A stretch of DNA of 64,000 nucleotides from Macrocybe gigantea (taxonomy: Eukaryota; Basidiomycota; Agaricomycetes; Agaricales; Callistosporiaceae). The notes beneath the pieces are model-generated. The model saw only the letters and a list, made by a program, of their open reading frames with translations, was not told the DNA's origin and did no database searches. The position numbers were made by a program, and so were the translations under genes. Of the stretch, positions 1 to 11,500 are shown piece after piece; the stretch's first letter is position 1, and each line of letters opens with the position of its first letter. The DNA is taken from assembly GCA_011319805.1 (NCBI GenBank), contig SJRY01000040.1:372001-436000 (forward strand). Direction: 5' to 3'.

Positions 1-552
1 TGCGGACGGTGCAATGTCCTTGCATACCCGCTCTCTCAAATATGGCAAGGTGAGGCCGATGAGACACTGCCCCGTATATTGATGTTTTGACACTTGGCTA
101 GTTACGCAATGGACAGTTGGTTGCTGTTGCGCCGATGTTAATACGACGCTTGAAATCTCACTTTATCTCGCTCCCATGTGGCGTCGATTTGATTTTGGGC
201 TTAAATGGTTACATTTGGATCAGCAAGCACGTCAAGGAAAGCGAACAAGAAGGGGAGGAGGGTTTTGATGCCGAAGCGGTATATTCTAGCCAAAATGATG
301 TGAGTTTATACTCTGAATGTCTTTAGTTATTGCGCACTCATATTTAGTCAGTTCATCGATGAATCAACCCGAACCGCTATTTCTCGTGTAGCAAACATCA
401 TCAGGATCCTTGCGTCACATTCCGTGCCTTTAACAGATTCATTGCTTCTAGAGGCATACGATTGGAGCGTTGAACAAGGCAACGACGCCAAAGATCTGCT
501 GCAAGGAGATGTTGGCGACGCGCTAGTAGCAACGATCACAGCAAGGACATGA
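1..552 (+). CDS. RRP4: Exosome subunit Rrp4, 3' part
   Basis: C-terminal half of Rrp4 (EXOSC2), an S1/KH cap subunit of the RNA exosome that helps guide RNA into the complex for 3'-5' decay in nucleus and cytoplasm. Exons are 1-49, 102-299 and 352-552; the 5' part lies left of the window. Exon 1 reads DGAMSLHTRSLKYGK, the end of the S1 region. Exon 2 reads LRNGQLVAV, then RRLKSHF and a KH core LPCGVDLILGLNGYIWI with the GxxG-like GLNG. The last exon has the helical family tail (STRTAISRVANIIR) and stops with TGA at 550-552. Both introns are about 52 bases with GT..AG ends. The stop lies 27 bases from the stop of the converging APC13 gene. Identification rests on the recalled family pattern of the KH segment, which is strong. 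Confidence 0.88.
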
Positions 553-579
553 CGATCCAATACGTTAGACAGGCCGCGA

Positions 580-1266
580 TTACTCCTCGTAGCTTTCGTC
601 CCCATCCTCCTCCTCCTCCTCCTCATCCTCTTCGATTTCATTCTCATCATTCTCGTCTTCCTCATCCTCGTCTTCTTCCATTGTCTGATCTTGAGGTGGT
701 GCTGGAGGAGGTTGTTGAGAAGCCTGTGGATTGTGATTTGACGTGCCGCTTGCCATCGACCTCGCTCGCATGGCCCGGTCTGCTTCTTCTTTCTCTTCAT
801 CAATGGGCATGATCTCGTCGAGTGCAAGGTCTTTCCATCTCAAGGATCCAGCTATACCCCCACCGCCATAACCCATGTCTTCAAACAGAGCTCTGGAAAA
901 CGGATCATATGGTGGGCGTGGTCTGGCCGCCGGATGTTTTATGCTGGTTGGATTGCCGTATGGATATGATGGGTGCACTTGGGAGGGTAAAACTGAAATG
1001 ATATTGAGTGTTTTCTTAAATGCGTCCCAATTGATTGTTTTGGCGACGTAACATACCATCAGAATCATCTGGATTAGGTGGCACCATGTAGTAGGGGATT
1101 TCAAGCTCTATTGACCGCGGTTTCCAGCAATCCAACCGATGAAACGGTGCAGCGACTGACCATCATCGGAGAGCTCTCCCTTTATATAATCTGGCGTATC
1201 AATCGTGTCCAAAATCAGGAGGTCGTTCCTCGTCATATGCAGATAACAATACGTTAGATCCTGCAT
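580..1266 (-). CDS. APC13: Anaphase-promoting complex subunit 13 (Apc13-like)
   Basis: Small APC/C subunit that helps hold TPR subunits together in the cell-cycle ubiquitin ligase. Spliced exons 1266-1161, 1107-1057 and 992-580 give 570 bases (189 aa) in one frame. The N-terminus has MTRNDLLILDTIDTPDYIKG, followed by LSDDELEIPYYMVPPNPDD, which matches the Apc13 pattern of a short ILDxI stretch followed by an IPL-like acidic segment. Downstream SLRWKDLALDEI resembles the family WxDLAL motif. The last 60 residues are almost all Asp/Glu, longer than in animal Apc13 (about 74 aa). The start is the ATG at 1266, the first in frame before the conserved block. The assignment is by pattern only; another small acidic nuclear protein is the alternative. 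Confidence 0.6.
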
Positions 1267-3827
1267 AAAGAGACATGGAATCGTATCACAATTCCCAAAA
1301 AGTTGGAGAATATCTAACCGTCATATCGTCGGAGCAACGAAGCGGCCACCGTTAATCAGGTCTGTAGGCAGTTACATGAAATGAAGGTGGTGAAGCAGGG
1401 TTAGCACATCACGTGGTAGCGTGGCTAGCATGCCTTTAACAAATAAATCAAAATATACCACAAACACTCGCGGAGTTTCACCAAAACTATATTAAGGGTC
1501 TCCCCCAGCCGCTAATCCGGGTTTCAGATCCCTTTGAGCATGAATTAACGCCATTTGGCGATCATCTAGTCTTCGTTTCCGCCTTCCAACCAAAAAACTT
1601 GGTTCCTCGCGTCAAATAAGTTTTTATGTGCTATGTACGCAGTGTGATTTTGTTTTTCGCATCAAATCCAGCTGGGCTTGCGTTTTTAGGCGGAGAAGGA
1701 ATGTACCTACCGCATTGTTTTCATTGACGTGATAACCAGCGCCTATATATGTTTACTCTGCATAGCTTCAACGAGTCAGTTTGATGGCGAACCATTTATT
1801 CAAACTTCAGCAAAATCGATGTCAGTAATACCCGTTAGGATACCAAATAAAAATCGTACACATTCTTTGGGCGAAGAAAGCTCAAGGATGTTTTTTTTTC
1901 CTATGAAGTGCCTGTGAAGCCGATATCTGTTTGAAGTCGGTAAGTGAAATTCATATGCTCCAAGTCTCTGATGCTGCTGAAAGTCGGACATCTCCGACGT
2001 CACTCACCGCCTTTGTAAGTACAATCTTGGACACATTTCTCGTGACGCCCACCAGTCTGCAAACGTAAACGCTGACGACATGGGATCAAATGAGCGAGTC
2101 CTTTTGGGACGTAAACTGCATCTAATGGTGTTTCCCAATGCCGCCGATCGGGTATGGCGGCTTCTAAGGAGGCCCAAAAGGACTGATCAATGAATATACT
2201 GTTTCTGCGTCATTTTCTGACGCAATTTTAAATCCCTCGGCGCCTATAACTACGGGCATAGAGTGTCATTTGAATATCGTCCACGTACAAAAAAGCAAAT
2301 GACATTCAAGTACCAGCGCGGCGTCGAAGTTCTTGATGATTTCTCCGACCGGCCTACCATTTTTTTTTTGCGAGAGCCGGTTCGTGGCAATTCTTCTTCG
2401 TCCAACAGGGGATGTACGGTGACTTATCTTAGACGTCTTCATTAGAGACAGTTAAGGCCGAAAATGATACCTCGACGGTTTGCCTGAAGACAATACGAAC
2501 ATCACTTTTATCCGGACCGCTGCTCGTTAGCTTTTGGAATTTCCGATGGCAAGCCAAATATTGCACCAGGATGCGTCGGTCTTCGGTCCGGGGTGGGCTT
2601 TAATGTTCTTTCAGTTTGGGTCTAAAGCACCAAAAGCGGGCGTCTGCTGGCGGCCTCGTAAAAAGCACATTTCTCTTGTATCCGCGACGTCCCTTTTGAT
2701 CGCCGCGTCACCAAGTTTCTCTTGCCTCTTCAAGTTGTTGTTTGCTCAGATTTGCCGATCTTTTGCAGCGCAATGTATAAACCTCAAGAATTATCAGGGT
2801 TGATCATTTCTTCAAGCGGTAGGTCCTCATGTATGCTTGAATGGACATAATTCCAACGGGAATTTACGGCGAGATTCAAATTATTTGACACGACTTAACC
2901 ACTTTCCTTGCGTTATAGAGAACCGGCCAGCAGCCAATCGCATCATTTTTTTACGTTCATACGCGCAGACAGTGATAAGAATCGCCACATGACAGACACA
3001 GGACCAAGAATTGTACCGAAGCGTTGTCCAATCGTCATATTGCAATGACGTTTCTTTCACCACCTCTCAGGTTCGACGCAACGGCACCTGCACCCTTGTT
3101 AGCAGAAAAAAAAACATAGCGGTGGCTCTGCGAGGTCGTACACGTGCTATGTGGTCCCTAGTGACTTCCAGGGTAATCATTCTTAGACGTTATGGTCATA
3201 CTGGTTGGGTTGGTTCAAACTTCGAGGCTTGTAGAGCAATTCTGGAAGGGGGCAATTCCCGCTTTGGTGTGCCAAGTCTGTTGTTGGATGCCGCAGCCAG
3301 GACCGTCATCCACACGGCTAGCTTCCGACTCCCGTTCGGCACGTATTAAGAAATACGTACCCGAATGATTCGGAAGGGTGGTTAGGTCGTGTACGACGTC
3401 GTTCCGTTTTGCTCCCCTAGAGGTGATCCGCGCGACAGTGCGCATTGCGGGTTGTTTGTATTCGCACCGTGGTTACGGAGAACTTCAAAGCGTCTGTCAC
3501 AACCTAACGTTTTGTAGTAAGGCTCTTGTCCATCATGGCGCTCGGCCGTGAGGAACATCCAAGCAGATCTTGTTCGGGAACCATGCCTTCTGGCTTATTC
3601 AATAGTTGCAGTCAAAGCATAGAACCACAGAATTGGCTGCGCAGATGGGTAAACGGGGACCTTTGTTTTCAGACTCAATTCTGTATTGATCAATCCATTT
3701 CACGGCACAGATATATGGGGAGTTTACAAACAAAGATCGAAAAGCCCGCGAGACTTATGACCAGATGAAACCTCGGTGCCATGTGATAAGGGGACGGCGC
3801 CGCCTTCGAATGGAGGTTAGGCGATGG
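1267..3827. other. Gene-free stretch
   Basis: No reading frame here splices into a recognisable protein; short open frames (for example 2534-2803 and 3011-3349) have no domain and no convincing splice partners. It lies between the start of APC13 and the 3' end of the S53 protease, so it holds the APC13 promoter. The only structure seen is a 12-base inverted repeat at 2097-2108 and 2173-2184. Confidence 0.5.
2097..2184. repeat. 12-base inverted repeat, 64-base spacer
   Basis: AGTCCTTTTGGG at 2097-2108 is matched by its exact reverse complement at 2173-2184. The arms could form a stem or be the ends of a small degraded element. No target-site duplication or longer terminal repeat is visible. 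Confidence 0.4.
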
Positions 3828-6167
3828 TCAGACGAGCTGCTGTAGCTTCAGAAAATCCGGAGTTCCTAGTCCCGTAACCTGAGAGGAGTTAGAAATGCTC
3901 GGATGGAGGTAAGAATGAAATATACCGGATCCCATCCAGTTCCTGCGGTGAAGCCTTGGCAAAGCGTTCTTCAGCATCGCATGGACAGGTAACATGAAAA
4001 GTCTTCTCACCTGAAGTCCCGCAGCCCGGGTTAGAACCAGAAAGAATGTCGTTGAAGCCAGTCGCTGCTGTAGAGTATATCAAAGGGTTGATAAAACCGA
4101 GCGACGACCGACCGCTCGCGAGTCGCACGTCGTTCAACAGAGCAAATACACCAGCAACGGTCTGCATATAACGTCTATTTCGATTCCGGAGTCGTCGGGG
4201 GATAGACTTACTGGAGAGCTGGCACTAGTACCGCCTACAGAAATCACCCGTCCACCAACTACGACTTGGAACCCGTTGCCTTGAGCCGCCACATCGGGAT
4301 AAGCACGTCCGGTGGCACTGGACCATTCATCAGCAGCGTATCGTACGCCATCATAACGAAAAGCATACTTGTACAGTCCAGAGAACGTCGTTCCGAGGCG
4401 GTTGAGGAAAGTTGTGACAGAGGCGTTCTGATATGAAGGGCGAGCGAAGTATCGGGAGAACCCTCCACCAGAGAAGCTCACTCCGACCTCTGGGTTGATT
4501 CTGGTCGTACCGCCGACCGCAGTAACGAAGGGGCATCTAATGAGATGTTCAAGAAACGCTCTAAATTCTACAGGTCATAACTTACGATGCAGGGAAAGCG
4601 GGCTGGAATAGTCGTCTACTAGTTCCGTCGTTCGTCAAGCAGTCGCCACCTCCCACGCTTCAGTAAAAGTCAAGATTCCCTGTTTTGCACTTTACATTGG
4701 TCGAAACGTACCCAAAGTCACCGCTAGAGAAAAACACTGTAGTCCCAATAGATCCAAGTTGGGCGAAGAGGTTGCAAACTCGGATGGCATAATCTTGAGG
4801 AACCTGAGGATGTGAATGAGGAAGGAAGGCGAAACTGTGAGAAAAAGGTGCTTACCGTTTGTTCATCGTCACCGTAAGACGTCGTAATGGTCTGGGGAAT
4901 TGTGCTTTGTGCCAGAAGGAAGTTGAGCCAATCTAGGTACGGCTCGTTTGTGTTGGTGGGAGTCTGGCTATCAGGGATGAACGGCGGCGAGCCGCCAGTG
5001 CTAAAAGGTGGACATTAATCAGAAAGAAGCACCCATCTTCTTTATCTGATTACCTGTAATAGATATTAGGGGTCGGGAAGGACAGTCCAGTTGTGTATTG
5101 AATATCCAGATTGGCCTATCACGGAGTCAGGGACAAAATAATGATTGGAATTATTGTTTCAGCAGGACTTGCCTCCACACCAGGCTGATTCTGGTTATCT
5201 CCACCACCATTGACTTGGACGGTACTGAAGCTCGACCCCACCGCATCAGGCCGGAACCTGCTAAAGAACGTCTGCAATTCAACGGGGTCAATAATCGGGC
5301 CTGATGCAATCAGATGCAAGGGTGACCTGAAGGTCCGCACGATTGGCAAATTCGCCGAGATATCCGGCAACACCCAGTATGTTGACGTTTGCAGCCGCTG
5401 GAACGTAGTCTGAAGTGTTGTACAATGCTCTCAGGCATGTAGGTGTTATGGTGGTTGCACAGCTTGCAGGAACAGTGGCACTGATGGAGAAGTCTGCAGG
5501 ATCCTCGTTCTCGACGGGCTTGATCTCTGGCTGGATAAAGCTCGTCGTGCGCATGCTACGAAGTGTGCCGAAGTATGTGGTTGGAGCGATGACATCGATA
5601 TGAGAATGGAGTTCGCGAGGAATGGAATAGCCCATCGCACGGACGACCTTCTCGGACGAGGCTTCGTGGTGATACACGTTGTACTTGGTACCAAGCATGC
5701 GTTCTGCCTGTGCAACATTAACTCGGATGGTGATCCAATCGCCACCTCCAGTGCGATGAATATCGGACGGCCTAATGCCATAATCTTCAAGCCAGGATTC
5801 AACCGCGTGCACAGAGTCAGGGTGAGGAGCGACTAGAGCTTCAGCTTCCTCCTTGGTGAGGTGTTGCCCATATCTTCATAATGATTTAGACAAGGCGCTG
5901 TGACGGGCATTAGTATGAGGATACGAACCTGGAATGAGCTGGATCACTGGTCTCCATCAAGGAAGCAATCAGGTCGTCCAACCTATTCTGCTTTAGGCCA
6001 ATGCGCATGTCGAAGACCAGACCAGAGGGAGCCGAGGAATGGTGCTTCCAACCGCGCGGAATTTCAACCCAAGAGTGCTTCTCGACCAAATCGTCCCATC
6101 GCCGCGATAGTGGCTTTCCTACGCCTACGTGGAGCAAACCCAACAAGAGAATAGTTGACCAGATCAT
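3828..6167 (-). CDS. Sedolisin (S53) tripeptidyl-peptidase-like secreted protease
   Basis: Acid serine-carboxyl protease of family S53 (sedolisin / tripeptidyl peptidase). Eleven exons (6167-5929, 5873-5327, 5271-5173, 5115-5054, 5000-4856, 4803-4712, 4657-4586, 4536-4212, 4161-4011, 3954-3926, 3878-3828) sum to 1812 bases, 603 aa. A signal peptide ([17 protein letters not shown]) is followed by the pro-kumamolisin activation domain ([10 protein letters not shown] ... [13 protein letters not shown]). The catalytic Glu and Asp sit in GVEANLDIQY, the oxyanion Asp in FFSSGDFG and the nucleophile Ser in [12 protein letters not shown]. The C-terminal Ca-binding region ends in [15 protein letters not shown]. 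The length is usual for the family. Intron 3 (5116-5172) starts with GC rather than GT; only that reading keeps the EANLDIQY motif intact. Likely role: extracellular protein breakdown at acid pH. Confidence 0.93.
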
Positions 6168-8565
6168 AGCGCACGGAGATGAAAGACCTCTTTAATGCAA
6201 TCAGACATGGTTTATAAGGTCCATTACTCCAGCAAGAAGCGCTTGCGGCTATCTGGTACCGATGATCACCCATGTGGAAGACGTTCCAACAGAAGGCCTG
6301 AACTTGCGGCCAGCTGAACATATTTTGATGAAAATTGCGCAAGAAGACATGGATCGTGTGGAAGGAGCAAGACCGGTAATCCCGGCAACAATGCTTGACA
6401 CGTAGGCTGAAGGCGAAACCAAGTCAGCTGGCTATAATTAGACCAGCTTTCATGCAACTTCTATGTCAAAGGCGAGCGGAAATTTCCATACCGACGACTG
6501 TTTGTTCGTTGAGTTCGACATTTGGTATCCATCTTCACAGACGCCTTCGGGGACAGCCATATGGTCGTTGATGACTATATCGCCGTCCTCATGATAATGC
6601 TGGTTCTTCCTTCCAATCGGCAACCAGCACGTCATGTGAAAATGATTGAAGATAAGTGAGCTGGCATTCAGTGGAAACAATCATTCAAACTTGTACTGAT
6701 CATGGACAATGTATAACGGACCTTCATCAACCCGACGCACAACCATGCACTGGCCTATTTTCGGGCAGTACTCATCGGCGTCTTCTGCATGACAACTCAT
6801 CCTCATCAAATCCAAGTATTGAGCTCAGACGCGTCTGCCATGATCGGTCGTGAAGCCTGAAGCCTTTGTTCCGATGGGCGCTATCCTGGCGAGTGCAGTT
6901 GCAGATGCGATTCATTGGCAACGAGAATTCTCTTTTGGCGTTTGTTTTGATGCATTTGCGCGTCACGACACCCCTTTTCTCGACATCACCTACAGGTCAC
7001 CTCAAACTTTCTGTGCGCCGACGTCTCGGGCTTCTATAGATATTCCGCAGGTACTTATATGACGCTCCAACATGACATACGCGGGCTGAGGTGTCGATTA
7101 TCGCTGAACTCAGCTTTTCTGCGCTGTTTTGTGTAAGTAGTACTCTGCCGCTCCTAGTTATCGCAGCTTGAAAGCGTGGAGAAAGATAGACATGGGTCAC
7201 CTGCAACAGCTCGTCCTCCAGACTTTGATTGCTGAAGCTCCAGAGGGGATATTGTCAATACGAAGTTCTAGGCTGTGCCCTTGAATGTCGGCACACGAAA
7301 ACAAGGAAGCACTGGCAACACCGGCCTGCATAGCCTATGTCCTTTTCCTGTTCAAGATATACGCAGACACGGAGATCGCTTCTGGTTCCGTATGCCTCTT
7401 CCTATCTATGACGGTATACCCAAAGGTCATATATCATATAACCAGGCTGCGACATTTTGACACTGCTGTGTCGTGTTCACCGGAACATTATATAGATAGA
7501 TGGACATCCGGAATTTTCTCCATTAGCCGTTCACACCGATCTTTGAGATCTTCAAAAGATAACACAAATAGCGGACACTGTAAATGACATCAGGGCTTAG
7601 TGCGTTATTCAACCTAACCCTTTGCTGTGAATGGGTTGAAGCTGGGCGCTCAGAATCATCCAAGCGTCCTAGCTCTAAACCTCCGACGGTCTGTCTTTCG
7701 CGTTCTGCCAAGGACAGGGACACAAAGCTAGATGTGGTGTAGCTGGACATCGGCAATATGGCATTCGGATTAATGACGAATCTCGTCCCGATCTTTCAGG
7801 TCAGTAAATCTACAAATTCACACATGTAAACCTATGACACACATGCCTCAGTAAAGCTTGGGAGCGCCGACTGGTGTGGTGCGTTTCAATTAATGGGGCA
7901 TTGCTTGGAACTTGGTGACACGGCCTCTCTGCTACATGGAGGTATATTCATATACTTAAGGGAACGCCGCCTGGGTAGACACGTCGGCGGGCGACAGGAT
8001 AGGCTAAATTCTTTTCGCCCTTCCGACGTTTCAGGGTAGCACTCACAGCGGTCCACAGCCCGCAAGCCAAGTCAGATACAGTGTATTGTATTCACTTGGA
8101 CTGGGCCGCGGCTTCGGAAATATTTCAACCTTTCCTTGCGCGATATCCGCGTTCAAAATTCTGTACACAGCTCTTCCGCGAGAGGCTATCTTGTACCCAG
8201 AATCGTATATAAATAGTCTATGTCAGAATGTTGATTATGAGGTGGGCTTTCAAGTTGAAATTATGGAGGGATACCTAGGAAGATGAGAATTACGGAGAAA
8301 AGCATATGTGTACAGCGCAGCATGTAGCGGATAGTTGTTGTTCTTTTCCTTTTTTTCTTTGCGCGACGTGCAAAGGCCACTGTGAATGGATGTATTGCCA
8401 CCTGCGAACGGCACGTGCACTAGATAGTATGCTTACTCATCCATTCCCTACTGTCCTCATCGGCAGAGGCGGTGGGTGGACCAAGAACCGCATTTCATCC
8501 TTGTTTCGCCATCAACTTGTTAGCAGACTTCGTTCTTCATTGAGCGGTTTTGGCTACATCTACAC
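6168..8565. other. Gene-free stretch between divergent genes
   Basis: It lies between the starts of the S53 protease (-) and DOA10 (+), so it holds both promoters. Open frames such as 7285-7587, 6064-6342 and 8306-8920 show no domain, and the last overlaps the DOA10 start in another frame. A TATA-like run (tatataaatag) lies near 8205-8216, but it is about 350 bases from the DOA10 ATG. No repeat or RNA gene was recognised. Confidence 0.5.
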
Positions 8566-11500
8566 ATGCAAGAGGCAGAGGAACAAGGTGAGTGCACTGG
8601 TCTCAATCCCTGTGTGTCTGGCGGAGCGTTTATGCATGTCGGGTTCTGTGCAGATACCTGTCGCATTTGCAGTGCACCCGCGGAAGAAGACCAACCACTC
8701 TTCCACCCTTGCAAATGTTCTGGAACAATTCGGTACATTCACCAGGACTGGTACGTGGTTTCAGGGCATTGGGTTTGCAAAAATGGTGGCTCTAATGCAG
8801 TATCGCAGCTTGACCACATGGCTTGCGCATAGCAAGAAGAAGAGTTGCGACGTGTGCAAATATCCGTATTCCTTCACAAAAGGTATTATCCTCCCAAAAG
8901 GCCGCTTCGACTCATACTGATCACGATCGTGCAGTCTATGCTCCTGACATGCCGTCAAGGTTGCCTCCTGTCCTTCTCATCCGACGTCTGGCCCAGCAAG
9001 CCTTGTTTGCACTGCTCTTCGTGGCGAGAGCAACAACTGTAGCTGTGATCTGGCTTGCGGTCCTTCCTTGGTTGACTGTGTGGATCTGGAGGACATTCTT
9101 CTCTATGGGGGAAAGCGCGTATGTGCTGTGTTCGAAGCTGAACGGGATTTTCATACTTACAGTGTATGCCATCCAGTGCCTGGTGGATAGCTGATCGTCC
9201 GCGGCCCACCGTCGAAGATTCTGCTTCATTCTACTACTCCCTATCCGCTGACACGACACTCCCTCCCCCGAGGACATGGGTTGGGAAGCTTACCTCGCAT
9301 CCCCTATGGATCGCCCTTTCTGCCGATATCTTCACTGGTCAAATCATCGCCTCTCTTATTGTTCTCACATTCATAGCGGTGTTCCTTCTTCGCGAATGGA
9401 TATCTCAAAACGCAAGGCCAGGTGTTTTTGAAGACGAAGATATTCTTCCTGATGAGCAGCCTGAAGTTCCGGCTGCGCCTGTGCCCCCACCACCTCAAAA
9501 CCCTCCATTGCGCCGAAGGCAGTTAGATGATATGCCGCTTGATAATGTTTTAGCTCAAAGGCAGATGGAAGCGATGCGAGTAATTGATGCTCTGCGGGCA
9601 AGGGAAGGTGCGAACGGTGGCTTAATCCAAGACCAGGATCTTCCCGAGCGAACTTCCTTCGATAGGCCACATAAGAGGGGCAGGAGAATAGGCGGGCCCT
9701 CTCCTAGTCCAGAAACCTCGTGGCGTGCTCACAGGAGAGAGGAGATGGAAAATCCGCGTCAAAGAAGGACATTTTCCCGAAAAAACCACTCCTCTCGGAC
9801 ATCTGCAGCGCCGAGAGTTCAATCCGTTCCACGCGATGCGGAGGGTGTGCCTCCACGTTCAACTCTTGATGAAGGGTTAACTCGGGCGACGTTTGATTTC
9901 ACCTTTCCTACTGGTGCATTACGAGACAGAGATACCAACTCCGAACCTCGCGCTTCTTCTACTTCTGTACAGCAGCAGGGAGCTACAATACCCCCGTCAG
10001 ATTCGCAGGCGGATGCCACACAGTCTCGCGAATCGAATTCCCTCTTCACGTTCCGCATCCCGCAAGAGTCAACATCGTCTAACCAACAATATGAGGACCC
10101 GTATCTCACACCTTATCTCTCTGACTCCTCGCCATATCAACCCAGGATCCGGCGCCCTCCTCTGCCGATTAGCGCAATACCGTACTCGGAGCCACGTGAA
10201 GTTTCTTCCGACGATACGCCATTGGAGTTCTCGAATATGGCTATTTATTACCCGCCCGAAGATTTGGAACTGAATGCTGGCCCATCCAAAAATGGTCTCT
10301 CCGGACTTAATGGCTATTCAAGCAATGGTGGGGAGATTGATTATGAGGACGGGTTGTCGAGGAGTGCCAAGGGAAAAGGCAAGAGGGCGATGCCGTTGGA
10401 CCCAGAAGAAGAAATGGATATTTATTTCCGTGACCTTGATGCGGCAGACGTGCGGACCAAACTAGAAACGTCGGATGAAGAGTCCGTCGGGAAGAGTGAT
10501 GGGAATCTGTTGGTTGATAACGTTGAGATCGGCGGAGCTGACGGCAATGCACATGGAGTAAAGGCGGAGCCAGACAATGCTGAGGACGATGAAGATGAGG
10601 AGGAGGAAGATGAGGAGGAAGGAATCAATCTTGTTTTCGAAGATGGCCAATGGCATGCGGTTGAAGACGGCGAGGAAGAAGAAGAAGAAGACGTAGAGGA
10701 CGTTCAACCTGCCGAGGGCGACCAGGACGTCAACCAAGGCGATGGAGGTGTACAAGGGAATCAGGCGCCCGTAGATGAAGGTCTTCCTCCCGACCTCAAT
10801 GATGACATGGATGGAAATGTTGAAGATGACATGGAAGGTGCCATGGAAGGTGAGTCGATTGATAACGCATTTTCTATGCAAATCTTACAGCCACTACAGC
10901 AATCGGCATGAGGGGGCCGGTGTATGGTGTTCTACAAAACGTATGTAAGGTGTCGTCTCCGCGCCTTCGCTGCGCTTATTGAGATATATCTAGGCTGCCT
11001 TGATGATAATGGTTCTCGCTACAGCCATCGGGTTAGGTGTTGGGATACCGTTCACTCTGGGCAAATCTGCAGCGCTACTATCCGTACGTCTCTGTTGCCT
11101 CTGTCCTACGTTTTTGGCTGACATCGTATTCTTTTAAGCTGGATCCACCTCGCTTCCTTCAAATACTCCATCTTCCTATCCGCGGGATCCGAGTACTGAC
11201 GGATCCAGTGGTGGATTTGGTCGCATTCCTGATCGCTGACCTCCTCCTGCCGCCTTTCGTCCGGCTTGGGTGGATGTTAATTTCCTTTATCTATATCGGC
11301 TTTCTCTACTTCGTCAAGTATAGCTTTGGCCACCAAACCGCCGATAAGATCTCTCACGTCTCCTCGGAGCTGGTACGTTTCATGAAATGTTTCTCAATGG
11401 TGACATGGTTAAACCTTTATTTCTAGGGCAAAAAGGTTGCGAATATCACAGTCCCGTTATCCAAAGACACATTTTCATGGTCCCAAGCACCACCGGAGGA

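Noticed and set aside
348..827. Minus-strand open frame rich in Arg/Met
   Set aside because: Antisense to RRP4 and out of frame with the APC13 acidic tail; the repeats come from GAGGA-type codons.
8306..8920. 204-codon + strand frame over the DOA10 start
   Set aside because: Wrong frame for the RING-CH motif; it spans DOA10 introns.
10422..10881. Minus-strand Ser-rich and hydrophobic frames
   Set aside because: Shadows of the acidic Glu/Asp codons of DOA10 exon 5.
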